The translations under genes were made by a program, and so were the position numbers. The notes under the pieces are model-generated. The model did not search any database. It was not told the DNA's origin and saw nothing but the letters and a program-made list of their open reading frames with translations. Below are positions 33,972 through 42,759 of a stretch of DNA of 55,839 nucleotides, piece after piece. How positions within the stretch are numbered: the first letter of the stretch is position 1; the number at the start of each line of letters is the position of its first letter. The stretch is from Arthrobacter sp. Bi83 (GTDB lineage Bacteria > Actinomycetota > Actinomycetes > Actinomycetales > Micrococcaceae), in assembly GCF_918698095.1 (NCBI RefSeq), contig NZ_CAKKLY010000032.1, positions 1-55,839 of the forward strand, given 5' to 3'.

Positions 33972-36614
33972 GTGTCGAATGAGAACCTCCAGCGCAATGA
34001 AGCGGCAGAACGGTCAGCACTGATCACCACCCACGGCTACGACGTCTCCCTCGACGTCCGCAACGCGCCCGATCAGGACGCGGCCGGCTACACCAGCCGG
34101 ACCACCATCACCTTTTCGGCACGCGAACCGGGAACATCGACATTCCTGGATTTCATCGGCGACGTCCAGAGCGTGGTCCTCAACGGCACCGAACTGCCGG
34201 CGGCCGGGATCGTGGACGGTTCGCGGATCCGGCTGGACGAACTGCAGGCCGAGAACACGGTGACGGTCACAGGAACCGCCCGTTACAGCCGGTCCGGCGA
34301 GGGCATGCACCGGTTCTTCGATCCCGCGGACGGCCAGTGCTACCTGTACACCCAGTACGAGCCCGCCGATGCCCGCCGGGTGTTCGCAAACTTTGAACAG
34401 CCGGACCTCAAGGCCTCCTTCACCTTCCACGTCACCGCCCCGTCCGGATGGCACGTGGCCTCCAACGGGGCCGAGGCGGCCCGGCTCCCGCTGGCGGACG
34501 ACGCCGGAGCGAGCCGCTGGGACTTCGTTCCCACACTGCCGATGTCCACCTACATCACCACCGTTCTGGCAGGCCCCTACTTCAAGGCGCAGGATCTGTG
34601 GAGCAGAACCTCCGACGACGGCACGCGGCTTGAGGTGCCGCTGGCACTTTACTGCCGGGCCTCCATGGCGGAATCCTTTGACACTGCCGAGCTGTTCCAG
34701 CTCACCAAGCAGGGACTGGAGTTCTTCAACAGCCTGTTCGACTACCCGTACCCGTGGGGGAAGTACGATCAGGCATTTGTGCCCGAATACAACCTGGGAG
34801 CCATGGAGAACCCAGGCCTGGTCACCTTCACGGAGAACTACGTCTTCGCCTCCCGGGCCGCCGATTCGCAGTACCAGGGCCGCGCCAACACGCTGCTGCA
34901 CGAAATGGCCCACATGTGGTTCGGTGACCTGGTCACCATGCAGTGGTGGGATGACCTGTGGCTGAAGGAGTCCTTCGCGGACTACATGGGGACACTCGGT
35001 GTGGACCGGACCACCGGATGGGACACGGCCTGGGTGAACTTCGCGAACAACCGCAAGGCCTGGGCCTACGTCCAGGACCAGTTGCCTACCACCCACCCGA
35101 TCGTTGCGGACATCCCCGACCTTGAGGCGGCCAAGCAGAACTTCGACGGCATCACCTACGCCAAGGGCGCGTCCGTCCTGAAGCAGCTGGTGGCCTATGT
35201 CGGTTTTGACGCGTTCATCGCCGGCTCCCGGCAGTATTTCAGGAGCCACGAGTACGGCAACACCACACTGGCTGACCTTCTGGGTGCACTCAGCCAGGCG
35301 TCGGGCAGGGACCTGACGGTATGGGCCAGGCAGTGGCTCCAGACGTCCGGCATCTCCACGCTCCGGGTCGAGCTGGAGCTTGCCGACGACGCACCGGGCC
35401 ACGGCACGATGGAGCAGGTCACCCTGCTGCAGGAAGCGATGGACCCCGCCACCGGCCGGAGCGAGCTGCGGCCGCACCGCCTGCGGATCGGACTGTACAA
35501 CTTCGACGACGCCGGCATGCTGGTGCGCACTGATTCGGTTGAGACGGACCTGCCCGGGGCCTCGGAGCCGGTGGCTGAACTGGGCGGCAAGGCCCGGCCG
35601 GCCCTGCTGCTGGTGAATGACGAGGATCTGAGCTACGCCAAAGTCCGGCTGGATCCGGTCTCCGAAGCCACGGTGCGTGCATCGCTGGACCGAATCGCCG
35701 ATCCGATGGCCCGCGCCCTGTGCTGGACTGCGCTGTGGAACTCCGCCCGGGACGGTGAAACACCTGCGGCGCTGTACGTGGACGCCGTCCGCAGATTTGC
35801 CCCGGCCGAAACGGGAATCGGCGTGCTCCTGAACATTCTGGGAAATGCCTCAACGGCGCTGGATCACTACGTCCCCGCAGACGAACGTGATGCCCTGCGG
35901 GCGGCGTTTGCCGCCGCGGCAGCCGGGAAACTTCGCGCAGCGGAGCCGGGCTCGGACCAGCAGCTGGCCTGGGCACGCACGCTCGCCACACTCAGCCGCA
36001 CGGACGGCAGCCAGCTGCCAGTGCTCCGCAGCCTGCTTGACGGCGCCACCGTGGTGCCTGGACTCGCCGTGGACGCCGAGCTCCGCTGGAGTCTGTGGCA
36101 TGCCCTGGCCGCTCACGGCCAGGCAAGCGTTGCCGAGCTGGACGGCGAGCTGGCACGGGACACCACGGCGTCCGGACGGGCCGGACATGCCACGGCGCTC
36201 GCAGCCCGGCCCGAGGCCGCGGTCAAGGCAGCGGCGTGGGAGGCCGCAGTGCGCGGCACAGGGTTGTCCAACCAGCTGCTCAGCGCCACCATCGCCGGCT
36301 TCAATACCGGCCCGGCAGACCTGCTGGACCCCTTCGTGGAGCCGTACTTCGGCTGTCTGGAAGCGGTCTGGGCGGAGCGGAGCATCGAGATCGCCAGCCG
36401 GATTGTGCGCGGGTTCTACCCCGGGTCCCGTGACCTTCTTCCAGGTGCCGGCTCCCCCGACGAACATCCGGTCATTGTGCGAACTGACGCCTGGCTGGCT
36501 GACCACAGGGACGCGCCCCGGGCGCTGCGCCGCATCATCATCGAGCAGCGAAGCCACCTCCACCGGGCGCTCACCGCCCAGTCCGCCTCGAAAACACCAT
36601 CGGTTGCTCCGTAA
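33972..36614 (+). CDS. pepN: Aminopeptidase N (M1 family)
   Basis: A cytosolic zinc aminopeptidase of 880 aa that removes N-terminal residues from peptides. GAMEN exopeptidase motif at 276-280; zinc site HEMAH at 310-314 with the downstream KESFADYMG Glu; full-length C-terminal ERAP1-like helical domain. Start GTG at 33972, four bases after the transporter stop, so the two are probably co-transcribed. The last four codons and the stop (SVAP, TAA) lie inside the left arm of a dispersed 60-base hairpin repeat at 36599, which suggests that the original C-terminus was altered when the repeat arrived. Confidence 0.93.
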   Translation: MSNENLQRNEAAERSALITTHGYDVSLDVRNAPDQDAAGYTSRTTITFSAREPGTSTFLDFIGDVQSVVLNGTELPAAGIVDGSRIRLDELQAENTVTVTGTARYSRSGEGMHRFFDPADGQCYLYTQYEPADARRVFANFEQPDLKASFTFHVTAPSGWHVASNGAEAARLPLADDAGASRWDFVPTLPMSTYITTVLAGPYFKAQDLWSRTSDDGTRLEVPLALYCRASMAESFDTAELFQLTKQGLEFFNSLFDYPYPWGKYDQAFVPEYNLGAMENPGLVTFTENYVFASRAADSQYQGRANTLLHEMAHMWFGDLVTMQWWDDLWLKESFADYMGTLGVDRTTGWDTAWVNFANNRKAWAYVQDQLPTTHPIVADIPDLEAAKQNFDGITYAKGASVLKQLVAYVGFDAFIAGSRQYFRSHEYGNTTLADLLGALSQASGRDLTVWARQWLQTSGISTLRVELELADDAPGHGTMEQVTLLQEAMDPATGRSELRPHRLRIGLYNFDDAGMLVRTDSVETDLPGASEPVAELGGKARPALLLVNDEDLSYAKVRLDPVSEATVRASLDRIADPMARALCWTALWNSARDGETPAALYVDAVRRFAPAETGIGVLLNILGNASTALDHYVPADERDALRAAFAAAAAGKLRAAEPGSDQQLAWARTLATLSRTDGSQLPVLRSLLDGATVVPGLAVDAELRWSLWHALAAHGQASVAELDGELARDTTASGRAGHATALAARPEAAVKAAAWEAAVRGTGLSNQLLSATIAGFNTGPADLLDPFVEPYFGCLEAVWAERSIEIASRIVRGFYPGSRDLLPGAGSPDEHPVIVRTDAWLADHRDAPRALRRIIIEQRSHLHRALTAQSASKTPSVAP

Positions 36615-36660
36615 CTGCCGTTTTGAGCGCCCAGAAGGGCAGTTATGGAGCACTCGATGG
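36597..36660. repeat. Dispersed hairpin repeat, copy A (60-base core 36599-36658)
   Basis: Arms 36597-36619 and 36638-36660 are 23 bases each with three mismatches, two of which become G-U pairs in RNA; the loop is 18 bases. The left arm contains TTGCTCCGTAACTGCC. Copy B at 55769-55828 has the same total length, the same 18-base loop length and over 80 % arm identity. The pepN stop codon lies in the left arm. The hairpin sits between the converging pepN and lipoate-ligase genes and could act as a terminator or RNA-stabilising element. Confidence 0.85.
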
Positions 36661-36664
36661 ATAC

Positions 36665-37759
36665 CTATGGCACGCGGTGCAGCCACTCGTCGGTGCCGAA
36701 CTTCGCGGCAACCCGCGCGCGTGCCGTCTCGAATTCCTGCGCAGTAATCTCCGACGGCGTGGCTCCGTACCGTCCGGCGAACACGTCCATCATGGCGGCC
36801 ACGATGTCTGTGCGAGCCAATCCGGTCTGGCGCCGCAGCGGATCCACCCGCTTCTTGGCGCTGGTGGTTCCCTTGTCTGACAGTTTCTCCTTGCCGATCC
36901 GCAGCACTTCCACCATTTTGTCGGCGTCGATGTCATAGCTCATGGTGACGTGGTGCAGCATGCCGCCGTTGGCGAGCCGCTTCTGGGCGGCCCCGCCGAT
37001 CTTGCCCTGGTCCGTGGCGATGTCGTTCAGGGGCACATAGAAGGCGTCGATGCCGAGCTGCTTCAGGGCGGCCATCACCCACGCGTCCAGGAACGCGTAC
37101 GAGTCGGCGAAACTGATGCCGTCCACGAGCGTCTGTGGCAGGTACAGCGAGTAGGTGATGCAGTTGCCGGCCTCCATGAACATCGCTCCCCCGCCGCTGA
37201 TCCTGCGGACCACCGTGATTCCGTGCCTGGCCACACCGGCGGGGTCAAGCTCGTTGCGGAAGGACTGGAAGCTGCCGATGACCACAGACGGCTCCTCCCA
37301 GTCCCAGAAGCGGACCGTGGGATTGCGCCGGCCGGCGCCGACCTCCTCGGTCAGGACCTCGTCCAGCGCCACATTCAGGTGTGTGGGCAACACCGTGGGG
37401 GCAATGATGTTCCAATGGTGGTCGGACCAGGCGGTGGCCTTGGACAGTGCCCGGCGGACGGCGACCGCCACAGCATCCGCCGAGAAGCCGAACATCACGG
37501 CGCCCGGCGGCAGGGCTGCCTCCACCGCGGCGGCGATCTCGGGCGCCGTCGAGCTTTCCGGGAGTCCCTCCAGCGCTGCGTTGATGTCGGGCAGGGCCTC
37601 GTCGGGTTCGAGGAAGAAATCGCCGCTGAGGGAGATGCCGGCAAAGGTGCCGTCGACGACGTCGAGGTCCACCACAACGAGCTTGCCGCCCGGAACCTTG
37701 TACTCGCCATGAAGGCGCGGGGCACCGCCGTCGTTTGCAGAATATGGCGTGGCAGTCAT
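36665..37759 (-). CDS. Lipoate-protein ligase with N-terminal accessory domain
   Basis: A 364-aa enzyme that activates lipoate with ATP and attaches it to lipoyl domains of 2-oxoacid dehydrogenases and GcvH. The catalytic domain (about 115-364) has RRISGGGAMFMEAGNCITYS and the lysine motif DQGKIGGAAQKRL. Residues about 15-105 (YKVPGGKLVVVDLDV, ISLSGDFFLEPDEAL) resemble the accessory domain normally found at the C-terminus of LplA or as separate LplB; here it is at the N-terminus. The ATG at 37759 has AGGA eight bases upstream; the frame stays open further upstream, through the rpmE2 terminator, and is not coding there. Confidence 0.83.
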   Translation of the reverse strand: MTATPYSANDGGAPRLHGEYKVPGGKLVVVDLDVVDGTFAGISLSGDFFLEPDEALPDINAALEGLPESSTAPEIAAAVEAALPPGAVMFGFSADAVAVAVRRALSKATAWSDHHWNIIAPTVLPTHLNVALDEVLTEEVGAGRRNPTVRFWDWEEPSVVIGSFQSFRNELDPAGVARHGITVVRRISGGGAMFMEAGNCITYSLYLPQTLVDGISFADSYAFLDAWVMAALKQLGIDAFYVPLNDIATDQGKIGGAAQKRLANGGMLHHVTMSYDIDADKMVEVLRIGKEKLSDKGTTSAKKRVDPLRRQTGLARTDIVAAMMDVFAGRYGATPSEITAQEFETARARVAAKFGTDEWLHRVP

Positions 37760-37790
37760 GCCTTCCATCCTGCCCCACAAACGCAAAAAA

Positions 37791-37812
37791 CCCGCACCGT
37801 TCCCGGTGCGGG
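37791..37812 (-). terminator. Intrinsic terminator of rpmE2
   Basis: CCCGCACCG and CGGTGCGGG form a perfect 9-bp stem with a four-base loop. On the minus strand it is followed by six T residues (37785-37790), giving a textbook terminator 30 bases after the rpmE2 stop; a shorter TTTT on the other strand makes it weakly bidirectional. Confidence 0.85.
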
Positions 37813-37842
37813 CTTTTCCAAAGAACCTTGGGGAGAAGTAAG

Positions 37843-38100
37843 TTACTTCTTGCCGCCGAAGCCCTTGAAGCGAGCGTTGAAGCGCTCGACGCGGCCTGCA
37901 GAGTCCATGATGCGCTGCTTGCCCGTGTAGAACGGGTGGGACTCGGAGGAGATTTCGACGTCGATGACCGGGTAGGTGTTCCCGTCTTCCCACTCGATGG
38001 TCTTCTTGGAAGACACGGTGGACTTGGTCAGGAACTTGACGCCGGAAGCCAGGTCGTTGAAAACAACAGCTTCGTACTTCGGGTGGATATCAGACTTCAT
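37843..38100 (-). CDS. rpmE2: 50S ribosomal protein L31 type B
   Basis: An 85-aa ribosomal protein of the large subunit. [20 protein letters not shown] at the start and [22 protein letters not shown] near the end are the family marks. The CxxC zinc pair of type A L31 is absent, so this is the zinc-independent version, which in many bacteria is induced by zinc shortage through Zur. I looked for a Zur palindrome upstream and could not find a convincing one. AAAGGTCC before the ATG is the ribosome site. The 293 bases between it and the divergent VOC gene hold no other gene that I can support. Confidence 0.93.
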   Translation of the reverse strand: MKSDIHPKYEAVVFNDLASGVKFLTKSTVSSKKTIEWEDGNTYPVIDVEISSESHPFYTGKQRIMDSAGRVERFNARFKGFGGKK

Positions 38101-38393
38101 AATGGGACCTTTGTTCGCACAACTGGATTTTGCCAGTTGCCAGGTATGAATGGGATGGCCGCTGTCTGCATCAAAGGCAAGCAAAAGACGCAGTGCAACC
38201 AGCTATCAATCATAGCGGATCCGCGATGCAGTGACGAACCGATGGCCGGGCCGGCACACGGACTCAGTCGAGCAGGAGCCCTGTTCCGCTAGCAGTCACA
38301 ACGTTGCTCCAATACGCTGCAACAGGACACAACAACACCGCCGTACCTGGCCGAACTCATCGAAAAGATTTCCACGAACAGATGGGCACTTCA

Positions 38394-39155
38394 ATGACAA
38401 CGCGAGAAATCAACTCAGTCGGCGCGCCGTGCTGGGTCGACACGTTCCAGCCGGAGCCCCGGGCCGCCATGGACTTCTACGGCCCGCTCTTCGGCTGGAG
38501 TTTCGATGATCCCACCCCAATGCCGACCGGCCTCGAGGGCGACTACTTCGCCGCGCGCCTCCGCGGCCGGCTGGTGGCCGGGATCGGCCAGGCGCCACAG
38601 TTATCCCCGCCGGTGTGGAACACCCACGTGCGTGTCAGCGACGTCGCCCAGACCCTTGCACGTGCCGAACAAGCGGGAGGCACGTGCCTGGCAGGACCAT
38701 TTGGTGGCGGCTCGGACGGCGGCATTGCTGTCCTCGCCGACGCCACCGGCGTCCCGTTCTGCGTGCGGCAGGCTGGCGAGAGGGACGGCGCTGAGGTAGC
38801 CAACGAGCCGAACTCGTGGGCGATGAGCTCGCTGCACACGACGGACGTCGAGCGAGCGCAGGCATTCTACGGCGCTGTGTTCGATTGGGAGCTCGAGTCG
38901 GTGCCGGACGCTGCCTTCTCGCTGTGGCGACGCTCAGAGCGAGTCGTGGCCGTCGTGACGGCGACGGACGGCGTCGCGGTCCCGCCACATTGGAGCGTCA
39001 ATTTCTCCGTCCACGACGCGGACGCCATCGCCCAGCACGCTGTCGCCCTTGGGGGCACCATCTTGATGGCCCCAATAAACACCCCGGGATTTCGCAGCGC
39101 GGTGATCGGCGACCCTCAAGGCGGCTTCATCGCGGTCAGCGCAGCCGCCAGCTGA
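38394..39155 (+). CDS. Two-domain VOC-family protein (glyoxalase-like), copy 1
   Basis: A 253-aa protein made of two vicinal-oxygen-chelate modules, each with the phrase F-Y-G-x-x-F-x-W: AMDFYGPLFGWSF near residue 26 and AQAFYGAVFDWEL near residue 160. The N-terminal GAPCWVDTFQPE is shared with the paralogue at 42760. Proteins of this type are often annotated as hydroxylases or glyoxalase-like resistance proteins; no activity can be assigned. The start is uncertain: ATG at 38394 is chosen on homology with the paralogue, ATG at 38382 is possible, and neither has a good ribosome site. Confidence 0.75.
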   Translation: MTTREINSVGAPCWVDTFQPEPRAAMDFYGPLFGWSFDDPTPMPTGLEGDYFAARLRGRLVAGIGQAPQLSPPVWNTHVRVSDVAQTLARAEQAGGTCLAGPFGGGSDGGIAVLADATGVPFCVRQAGERDGAEVANEPNSWAMSSLHTTDVERAQAFYGAVFDWELESVPDAAFSLWRRSERVVAVVTATDGVAVPPHWSVNFSVHDADAIAQHAVALGGTILMAPINTPGFRSAVIGDPQGGFIAVSAAAS

Positions 39156-39295
39156 GCGTGCCGTATATGGGGCCGTCGCGAGGGATGGACTCATGACACA
39201 TGCACGTTTTGGGACCCTCGGCACCAACCCGGGTGGGCGCGATGAGCTCGAGGTTCGACGTGCAGGAGCTGCTGCAGCGCTCGACTGCCCGGCGA

Positions 39296-40105
39296 TCAAT
39301 TACGGGGCCGCAGCTCCCAAAAGGCCACGGCGGATGCGGCCGCCACGTTCAGCGAATCGACTCCGGTGCGCATGGGGATCTTTATGGCGAGGTCGACGGC
39401 GGCCAGCGTCTCTGCGCTCATGCCGGCACCCTCCGTTCCCAGCACCAGTGCAAGCCTTTCCGGGTTGCGCGCAGCAAGCTCGTCGAGATTCACAGCGTCC
39501 GGTGTGAGTTCCATGGCCGCCACCGTGAAGCCCTGGTCCCGGAGCAGGCCAAGGTCCTGTGGCCAGCTGTGCAGCCTCGCCCAGGGCACCTGGAACACCG
39601 TACCCATGCTCACGCGGACGCTGCGCCGGTACAGCGGGTCCCCGCAGCGGGGAGACACGAGGACGGCGTCCACGTCCAGTGCCGCCGCGGAACGGAAGAT
39701 GGCCCCGACGTTCGTGTGGTCCACGATGTCTTCCAGCACCGCCACCCGGCGGGCACCGGCGAGCAGTTCGGGGAGCGGAACCGGCGCGGGCCGGTGCATG
39801 GCCGCCATGGCCCCCCGGTGGAGGTGGAAGCCGGTGATCTCCTCGAGGAGCACCGAGCTTCCCACATAAGCCGGAACCTCCGGATACTGCTCGAAGACGT
39901 CCGCAAGGTCCGGAAGCCACTTTTCCGCGAGGAAGAACGACCGGGGCCGGTGGCCCGCTGCAAGTGCCCGACGGAGCACCCTGGAAGATTCCGCGATGTA
40001 CATGCCCTCGGCCGGCTCACGGACCTTGCGCAGGTGCACGTCCGTCAGCTGGGTGTAATCCGAGACGCGCGGGTCTTCGGCGGTTTCGAGATAGTGGAAA
40101 GTCAC
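39296..40105 (-). CDS. TrmH/SpoU-family RNA 2'-O-methyltransferase
   Basis: A 269-aa SPOUT methyltransferase that uses S-adenosylmethionine to methylate ribose in rRNA or tRNA. The N-terminal substrate-binding domain has EPAEGMYIAESSRVLRRAL; the catalytic domain has VLEDIVDHTNVGAIFRSAAAL (motif 1 with Asn/Arg), LGTEGAGM (motif 2) and IPMRTGVDSLNVAAASAV (motif 3), the trefoil-knot signature. The exact site is unknown. GTG start seven bases after the exporter stop, so it is in one operon with the two genes upstream. Confidence 0.9.
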   Translation of the reverse strand: MTFHYLETAEDPRVSDYTQLTDVHLRKVREPAEGMYIAESSRVLRRALAAGHRPRSFFLAEKWLPDLADVFEQYPEVPAYVGSSVLLEEITGFHLHRGAMAAMHRPAPVPLPELLAGARRVAVLEDIVDHTNVGAIFRSAAALDVDAVLVSPRCGDPLYRRSVRVSMGTVFQVPWARLHSWPQDLGLLRDQGFTVAAMELTPDAVNLDELAARNPERLALVLGTEGAGMSAETLAAVDLAIKIPMRTGVDSLNVAAASAVAFWELRPRN

Positions 40106-40112
40106 CGGCCGA

Positions 40113-40898
40113 TTATTTCAGCAGATTGGCGATCATGAAGCCAAGAGCGACGAGCCCAAGGGCGAAGATGATGCCGCGCAGGACAGGCGGCGAGAGCCTG
40201 CGGCCCACCTTGGCGCCGACCAGGCCGCCGATGAGCGAGCTCACGGCGATGATTGCCACCACGGTCCAGTTGATCCGGTCGAAGGCGAAGAGCATGTAGG
40301 ACGTGGCCGCGATCAGATTGACCCCGAGCACCAGGATGTTCTTCATCGCGTTGGCGTTCTGGATCGTCCCCGTCATGAAGACACCAAGGATGCCGACCAG
40401 CAGAATTCCCTGTGCGGCAACGAAGTAACCTCCGTAGACGCCGGCGAGATAGACGAGCACCACAAGGAGGACACCGTGGTGCTTGTCCCGGAGGGCATGC
40501 TCAGGATTCTCTTCCCTGTTGCGTACCCAGCGCTGCAGCCGGGGCTGGAACACGACCATCAGCAGGGCCAGCACAATCAGGGCCGGCGCCGCATAGTGGA
40601 AGACTTTCTCGGGGAGATGGAGCAGGAGCCACGCGCCGGTTATGCCGCCGAGCAGAGAAGCCGGAAGCATCTTCAGCAGCTGCCGGCCGCGTCCTTCGAG
40701 CTCACGGCGGTAGCCCCACGCGCCGGCCGCGCCTCCGGCCACGAGGCCCATGGCGTTGCTCATGGAGGCCGTCACCGGCGCCAGTCCCAAAGCAATCAGA
40801 ACCGGGAAGGTGACCAGGGTGCCGGAGCCCACCACGCTGTTGATGGTGCCGGCCCACAGGCCGGCAAAGAACACAAGGATGCCGCTGAAAAACTCCAC
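40113..40898 (-). CDS. TauE/SafE-family sulfite/anion exporter
   Basis: A 261-aa membrane protein with seven or eight helices. The opening GLWAGTINSVVGSGTLVTFPVL and the repeat-like GGVTGAWLLL-type segment in the second quarter are family features. TauE/SafE proteins export sulfite, sulfoacetate or related anions, but family membership alone does not give the substrate. GTG start with a poor ribosome site, 18 bases after the ABC ATPase stop, suggests co-transcription with the ATPase and methyltransferase. Confidence 0.85.
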   Translation of the reverse strand: MEFFSGILVFFAGLWAGTINSVVGSGTLVTFPVLIALGLAPVTASMSNAMGLVAGGAAGAWGYRRELEGRGRQLLKMLPASLLGGITGAWLLLHLPEKVFHYAAPALIVLALLMVVFQPRLQRWVRNREENPEHALRDKHHGVLLVVLVYLAGVYGGYFVAAQGILLVGILGVFMTGTIQNANAMKNILVLGVNLIAATSYMLFAFDRINWTVVAIIAVSSLIGGLVGAKVGRRLSPPVLRGIIFALGLVALGFMIANLLK

Positions 40899-40916
40899 GC
40901 TGCCCCGGCCGACCCG

Positions 40917-41702
40917 TCAGCGGCGGGCAGTTGCGGTGTAACGCCCGGCGTTGACCGCGACATCCAGAGGCAGGCCGAAGGTCTCGCTCAGGTTGCCGGA
41001 GGTGAGGACCTCCTCGACGGCACCGGAAGCCACGACGCCGCCGTCGCGCATGAGCATGGCGTGGGTGAAGCCCGGGGGGACTTCCTCCAGGTGGTGCGTA
41101 ACGAGCACGATGACGGGAGCGTCCTCGTCGCGGGCCAGTTCGCTCAGGCGGTGGACCAGGTCCTCGCGGCCGCCAAGGTCCAGTCCGGCGGCCGGCTCGT
41201 CCAGCAGCAACAGTTCGGGGTCGGTCATGAGCGCGCGTGCGATCTGGACACGTTTGCGCTCGCCCTCGGAAAGCGAGGCGAAGGAACGGTTCAGCAAGGG
41301 CCCCATCCCCCACTCATTCAGGAGGGCAAAGGCGCGGCGTTCGTCGTCCTTCTCGTATCCCTCGCGCCAGCGTCCGGTGACGCCATAGGCGGCCGTGACC
41401 ACAACGTTGAGCACCGTCTCGTGCTCCGGGATCTGGTTGGCCAGCGCGGCTGAGGACAGACCGATGCGGGGCCGCAGTTCGAAGACGTCAACGGCGCCGA
41501 GGATCTCCTCGAGAATGCCGGCCATGCCGCTTGTCGGGTGAAGCCGGGCGGCTGCGATCTGCAGCAGAGTGGTCTTGCCGGCGCCGTTGGGTCCGAGGAT
41601 CACCCAGCGCTCGCCTTCCTGGACCTGCCAGTCCACCTTGCTCAGGAGCGTTTTGGCTCCGCGGACAACGCTGACGGCGGCCATTTCAAGAACATCACTC
41701 AT
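40917..41702 (-). CDS. ABC-transporter ATP-binding protein
   Basis: A 261-aa stand-alone ATPase. Walker A GPNGAGKTT (about residue 38), Q-loop region, signature SLSEGERKR, Walker B LLLLDEP and H-loop VTHHLEE are complete. No membrane-domain gene is nearby, so it may belong to an ECF- or ModF/YlmA-like system whose partner is elsewhere. The frame is open to 41825, but ATG at 41702 matches the usual N-terminus (MSDVLEMAAVSVVRG). No Shine-Dalgarno; TAGTGT eight bases upstream suggests a leaderless transcript. Divergent from serB. Confidence 0.87.
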   Translation of the reverse strand: MSDVLEMAAVSVVRGAKTLLSKVDWQVQEGERWVILGPNGAGKTTLLQIAAARLHPTSGMAGILEEILGAVDVFELRPRIGLSSAALANQIPEHETVLNVVVTAAYGVTGRWREGYEKDDERRAFALLNEWGMGPLLNRSFASLSEGERKRVQIARALMTDPELLLLDEPAAGLDLGGREDLVHRLSELARDEDAPVIVLVTHHLEEVPPGFTHAMLMRDGGVVASGAVEEVLTSGNLSETFGLPLDVAVNAGRYTATARR

Positions 41703-41710
41703 AGGAGTAG

Positions 41711-41716
41711 ACACTA
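41711..41716 (-). promoter_or_regulatory. Candidate -10 box TAGTGT (leaderless) of the ABC ATPase operon
   Basis: On the minus strand TAGTGT ends eight bases before the ATG at 41702; the spacer is pyrimidine-rich (CTACTCCT) and cannot serve as a ribosome site. Confidence 0.45.
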
Positions 41717-41810
41717 GGACAAAACAGGGTGCGACTGATAACTGGAACGCTGTTCCCTGACCCGCACCCGCAGCCGCCGAAACGAATTCGGGGGCCACGG
41801 ATGCGCTCGC

Positions 41811-41816
41811 TAAGAT
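41811..41816 (+). promoter_or_regulatory. Candidate -10 box TAAGAT of serB (leaderless)
   Basis: TAAGAT ends seven bases before the serB ATG at 41824. The spacer TGCAGCC has no ribosome-binding motif. Confidence 0.5.
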
Positions 41817-41823
41817 TGCAGCC

Positions 41824-42729
41824 ATGACTTCGAACGTGACTGCGGTCAGCTACGGCGTGAAATTGTCCCCCTCGGAACCGGAAAATCTCAGGTCCCTGCT
41901 GGCCGGCTCCGGCACGGATTTTGAGGCGGCTTCCCGCAGCGAAAACGGCCGCTATGACGTCTGCACGGTTAACTTTGCGGTGCCGTCCGGCTCCGCGGCG
42001 GACATCGCTGGCCTCCGGCACCGCGTGGCCGCGGCGAAGGAGCAGGCGGGCCGTGACGGCGTGGATACGGCCATCGTGCCCGCGGAACTGAGGACGGCAG
42101 AGCGGAAGTTCCTCATCATGGACGTGGACTCCACGCTCATCCAGCAGGAGGTCATCGAACTGCTGGCCGCCTACGCCGGCAAACGTGACGAAGTAGCTGC
42201 GGTCACCGAAGCCGCCATGCGGGGGGAACTGGACTTCGCCCAAAGCCTCCACGCCCGGGTGGCCGTGCTCGCCGGGCTGCCGGCCGCCGTCGTCGATTCC
42301 GTGCGCGCTGAAGTGAAACTCAGCGAGGGCGCCGCGGAGCTGGTGGCGGCGTTCAAGGCCGCGGGCCATGTGGTGGCAGTGGTGTCCGGCGGCTTCAACC
42401 AGATACTTCGCCCCATCGCCGAGGATCTTGGCTTGGACTATTGGATCGCCAACGAGCTGGAAATTGTCGACGGCGCCCTCACCGGCAAAGTGCTTGGTGC
42501 CGTGATTGACCGTGCCGCGAAGGAGAAGTACCTGCGCGAATGGGCCGCCGCGGAAGGCGTCGCGATGGAGCACACTGTCGCCGTGGGCGACGGCGCCAAC
42601 GACCTGGACATGCTCGGGGCAGCCGGAATCGGCGTTGCTTTTAACGCCAAGCCTGCTGTCCGGGCCGTGGCGGATGCCGCGGTGAACATGCCGTATCTCG
42701 ACGCCGTCCGGCACATCGCCGGCGTCTGA
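41824..42729 (+). CDS. serB: Phosphoserine phosphatase
   Basis: Last step of serine biosynthesis, hydrolysing O-phosphoserine. A 301-aa HAD-fold enzyme: DVDSTLIQQEVIELLA holds the nucleophile Asp, VVSGGFNQIL the second motif with Ser, and GDGANDLDMLGAAGIGVAF the metal-binding Asp pair. The ~95-residue N-terminal part is a single ACT-like regulatory domain, as in the shorter actinobacterial SerB. Stand-alone gene, divergent from the ABC ATPase and convergent with the VOC gene. Confidence 0.93.
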   Translation: MTSNVTAVSYGVKLSPSEPENLRSLLAGSGTDFEAASRSENGRYDVCTVNFAVPSGSAADIAGLRHRVAAAKEQAGRDGVDTAIVPAELRTAERKFLIMDVDSTLIQQEVIELLAAYAGKRDEVAAVTEAAMRGELDFAQSLHARVAVLAGLPAAVVDSVRAEVKLSEGAAELVAAFKAAGHVVAVVSGGFNQILRPIAEDLGLDYWIANELEIVDGALTGKVLGAVIDRAAKEKYLREWAAAEGVAMEHTVAVGDGANDLDMLGAAGIGVAFNAKPAVRAVADAAVNMPYLDAVRHIAGV

Positions 42730-42759
42730 GCCGCAGAAACGCTCGTTGGCTGGCTCGAT

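Noticed and set aside
34014..35477. A 487-codon open frame antisense to pepN
   Set aside because: Long antisense frames are expected at this GC content; the translation is low in hydrophobic pattern and matches no family, while pepN has all its motifs.
37991..38393. A Zur box upstream of the zinc-independent L31 gene
   Set aside because: Expected from known biology, but no palindrome with Zur-like arms could be found by eye in 38101-38393.
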